Part shown: piece after piece, positions 6,519 to 8,778 of the stretch
Layout of the letters: every line of letters starts with the position of its first letter
How positions within the stretch are numbered: position 1 is the stretch's first letter
Assembly (NCBI GenBank): GCA_937980285.1
Contig: CALJQI010000027.1
Location: 1 to 8,778, forward strand
Direction: 5' to 3'
DNA: 8,778 nt
Origin: an uncultured Gammaproteobacteria bacterium
GTDB taxonomy: Bacteria; Pseudomonadota; Gammaproteobacteria; GCA-001735895
The notes under the pieces: generated by a model
What the model saw: only the letters and a program-made list of their open reading frames with translations
What the model was told of the DNA's origin: nothing
Databases searched by the model: none
Position numbers and translations under genes: made by a program

Positions 6519-8513
6519 CTAAAAGTGGTCTCGCTTGAATTTTTGCTGCCACTGCCTGTGGAAGACCTGATTGCCGCCTTCCCAGGCAACCGACACCGCA
6601 TGGAGATAGAAATATGCGGCATCGGATGTAATTTTTGTATAGGTATGTGTTTTTGTTTGCCAGTCCCCCCGGCCATATTCCCATTCCCAGTCGTATTCCG
6701 CGATGGCCGACAGTGGGTCGGTTTCGCCAATGCTGAATCGATAGAGAGACTTCGAGCCCATTTCCATACCGGTTTCTTCAAACCTTGTCTTGCCATTGTC
6801 GGCGGTGATTTCAAGCACGTCCAGGTTCCGTTGGCTATCGAAGCGGATTTCCCGCTTCTGACTGACCGGCCTCAGGCTGGTGGTCGGTTCGGGTTCGCCA
6901 ATGACGCTGTTGCCGAATTCGGTCAATGCGGCGTTAACCGCGTTTTTTCGGATTAACGGCAATTTCAGCGCGCTCGAGCCCGGGTAAACAGTCAACCGCG
7001 TGTTGGTCGGCGACGGCCAGGCCATTGGCCAGTAACTCGTCGATAGCGCCAGCCGCAGGCGATGCCCCTCGGGCACCACGTAAGCGCTATGATTCAACTC
7101 GATTTCGACCTCGACAGGCTCTCCAGGAGTCATTGAAACCGGGTTCGACTTGCCCTTGCGCTGACTCAGATTCAGGATGCCACGCGTGATCAGGGTACTC
7201 GAACCGTCGGGCCAGACGTCGCATAGCCTGGCTGCCACCAGCGCCTGCGGTTGATCACTGCACAACTGTAGCGCGGCAACTGCATTGCCAAGTATTTCCA
7301 GCGGCTCGGCCAGGGTATCGGTATCAAACACCAGCGAGCCCGCGTCTTCGGTTCGCTGATCCCCGGGAAGCTCCTCTGCTGGCCCGAACGAAAACCAGGG
7401 CATGTATTCACCCGATAACAGCCCGGTCGTTTGCGGCGAACAGATTTCCATTGCCTCACCGGAGGCAGGCTGCGCTGATAACCGGCCGCAACTCAAATGA
7501 AATTGCCCGATTTCAATCTGATCCGACGGCCAGCCGGTTAGCCCAATCCATCGCCCCGGACGATTGTCATAATAGGTTTGTGGCTTGACGCTATCCTGTA
7601 AAAAAACCTGGTAGCCGGCTTCGTCCATGATCCCGGTTTCCTCGTCCTTCAACCATTGGTCGAACCAGCGAATCGCATCGGAAAGAAAATCCACGGCAGG
7701 GCCGGGAATTCCAAGATGCGGATATCGATGACACCAGGCGCCCTGCAAACCGCGCAGCGGAACCTGCAGGTTTTGCAGCAACCGGGACACCGTGTTCGGC
7801 CAGCAGTCGGCATGGCCGCTAATCGCGTAAACCGGAATTTCGATCGCGTCATAATCGGAGTCGGCCGAGTTGTTCCGCCAGTACTCGTCATTGTGCTGGT
7901 GTTCAAACCAGCGCTCGAGGTAATGCGGCGTTTGTTGGAGCCGCTCTAGCCACAGATCCTTCCAGTCCTCACCGGCGAGTTCCGGGTCGGGCGGACGCGT
8001 GTTATAGCCAAACATGATCGCGGCCCAGCCCAGCGTCTGGCCCACCAGGCAACCCAGGTAATAGCCGGCATCATCGTAATAACGTTGATCGGTCGCACCG
8101 AGCACGATGATTGTCTTGAGCGCCTCGGGCGATCGTTGGGCGAGCTGCAATCCGGTAATGCCGCCCCAGGAAATTCCCATGGTGCCGACCTTGCCATTGC
8201 ACCAGGGTTGCTCGGCGATCCACTCGATAACCGCGACGCCATCGTCCACTTCCTGATCGCTGTACTCGTCGTAAAGAACGCCATCCGAACTGCCGGAACC
8301 GCGCATGTCGACGCGGACACAGGCGTATCCATGCTTGGCAAAATGGGCAATCGTATTGGAATCGCGCTTCGCCGAATAATCGTCCTTGCGATAGGGAATG
8401 TATTCGAGCACGGCAGGACAGGGCTGTTCGTTGTCCGGAATCCACAGCCGCGCACCGAGACGAGCTCCATCGGGCATCGGAATCCAGCAATGATTGATCC
8501 TGGTTATCGCCAT
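6519..8513 (-). CDS. CocE/NonD family hydrolase (X-Pro dipeptidyl-peptidase S15-like)
   Basis: The 664-residue product matches the length and layout of CocE/NonD (peptidase S15-like) hydrolases. It opens with the characteristic strand-and-turn IPMPDGARLGARLWIP, followed by YIPYRKDD and VDMRGSGSSDG. The catalytic triad is visible: S115 in GISWGG, D236 in SGHADCWPN and H262 in GAWCHRYPH. The C-terminal part from about residue 350 is a beta-rich jelly-roll domain typical of the family, ending in a region of low similarity to anything I recognise. Members hydrolyse acyl esters (as in cocaine esterase) or N-terminal X-Pro dipeptides and often act on glutaryl or aminoacyl substrates, so the natural substrate stays open. 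No signal peptide is seen. The ribosome binding site AGGA (TCCT at 8524-8527 on the plus strand) sits about 10 bases before the ATG, which supports this start. Confidence 0.92.
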   Translation of the reverse strand: MAITRINHCWIPMPDGARLGARLWIPDNEQPCPAVLEYIPYRKDDYSAKRDSNTIAHFAKHGYACVRVDMRGSGSSDGVLYDEYSDQEVDDGVAVIEWIAEQPWCNGKVGTMGISWGGITGLQLAQRSPEALKTIIVLGATDQRYYDDAGYYLGCLVGQTLGWAAIMFGYNTRPPDPELAGEDWKDLWLERLQQTPHYLERWFEHQHNDEYWRNNSADSDYDAIEIPVYAISGHADCWPNTVSRLLQNLQVPLRGLQGAWCHRYPHLGIPGPAVDFLSDAIRWFDQWLKDEETGIMDEAGYQVFLQDSVKPQTYYDNRPGRWIGLTGWPSDQIEIGQFHLSCGRLSAQPASGEAMEICSPQTTGLLSGEYMPWFSFGPAEELPGDQRTEDAGSLVFDTDTLAEPLEILGNAVAALQLCSDQPQALVAARLCDVWPDGSSTLITRGILNLSQRKGKSNPVSMTPGEPVEVEIELNHSAYVVPEGHRLRLALSTSYWPMAWPSPTNTRLTVYPGSSALKLPLIRKNAVNAALTEFGNSVIGEPEPTTSLRPVSQKREIRFDSQRNLDVLEITADNGKTRFEETGMEMGSKSLYRFSIGETDPLSAIAEYDWEWEYGRGDWQTKTHTYTKITSDAAYFYLHAVSVAWEGGNQVFHRQWQQKFKRDHF

Positions 8514-8606
8514 AAACCATTCATCCTAACGGGGATAATGACAGGTCAAGCCGCGGGCATCGCCGAAGGAATGTATCCACGGAAGATGGGCATCACAACA
8601 GGCTGA

Positions 8607-8646
8607 CCCATGCTCCGCCTCGCGGCTTGCGTGGACAGAGCATGGG
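8607..8646 (-). other. Stem-loop after the right-edge gene, possible terminator
   Basis: CCCATGCTC (8607-8615) and GAGCATGGG (8638-8646) are perfect 9-bp inverted repeats around a 22-base GC-rich loop. Read on the minus strand, this lies 12 bases after the stop of the gene at 8659-8778 and upstream of the CocE-like gene. No T-run follows on that strand, so it would be an atypical terminator; it could instead be an mRNA-stabilising hairpin. Confidence 0.4.
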
Positions 8647-8658
8647 AGAGATTTACGA

Positions 8659-8778
8659 TCAGGCCATCCACCACCGTTCCATGATCCGGCGGCCGTCAAA
8701 GCCACGCGTCCAGGACAGATCGCCATGCGCGATCTTGTCAGTGCGCGCGTGAACTTCGTTGGCGAACATGGGCACTAC
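8659..8778 (-). CDS. Unidentified protein, C-terminal end (partial)
   Basis: On the minus strand, the frame entering from the window edge is open for 39 codons and ends at TGA (8659-8661). It encodes a tail that includes GDLSWTRGFDGRRI and then MERWWMA. The regular amino acid mix, with a tryptophan-rich amphipathic end, and the position right after an apparent gene boundary make a real C-terminus likely. I do not recognise the family. It probably lies upstream of the CocE-like gene on the same strand, with 145 bases between them. The hairpin at 8607-8646 lies in that gap. Confidence 0.6.
   Translation of the reverse strand, partial: VVPMFANEVHARTDKIAHGDLSWTRGFDGRRIMERWWMA

Noticed and set aside
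8511..8560. Possible promoter for the CocE-like gene (TTGACC on the minus strand, GGTCAA at 8544-8549)
   Set aside because: The only -10 candidate (TAGGAT) sits 15 bases away and overlaps the ribosome binding site, so the spacing and position are poor.
1..8778. CRISPR arrays, insertion sequences, attachment sites, tRNA or rRNA genes
   Set aside because: No array of repeats, transposase, integrase or RNA gene signature was seen on either strand.

Overview
The base composition (GC-rich, roughly 60%), the closely packed genes and the gene families present suggest a proteobacterial chromosome, most likely an environmental gammaproteobacterium. The taxon is inferred from gene content only. No mobile element, integrase, tRNA, rRNA or CRISPR array is visible.

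Layout. At 1-192 (+) is the C-terminal end of a protein resembling the large fused indolepyruvate ferredoxin oxidoreductase. A gene-poor gap of about 350 bases follows. At 539-2570 (+) is a two-component pair: a NarL/LuxR-type response regulator, then a membrane-bound HisKA_3 (HPK7) sensor kinase. At 2571-2778 is a regulatory-looking intergenic region with three short inverted repeats, one of them a good terminator or operator candidate. At 2779-6502 (+) is a three-gene operon: a P-loop NTPase with an unassigned N-terminal domain, an ABC half-exporter starting 4 bases after it, and a small alpha/beta hydrolase. Converging on this operon, with only 16 bases between stop codons, is a CocE/NonD-type hydrolase gene on the minus strand (6519-8513). 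The window ends with the C-terminal 39 codons of another minus-strand gene (8659-8778) that I cannot name.

How the genes may work together. The regulator and kinase form a self-contained signalling unit; the output domain is DNA-binding, so it controls transcription of unknown targets. The NTPase-exporter-hydrolase operon is the most interesting part. The tight NTPase-exporter junction suggests coupled translation, and the trio reads as an intracellular ATP-dependent modifying enzyme plus an efflux pump plus an esterase or peptidase-like hydrolase. This would fit making, moving or detoxifying a small molecule, but neither the substrate nor a pathway name can be read from the sequence. The two hydrolase genes are neighbours but convergently transcribed, so a shared function is not implied.
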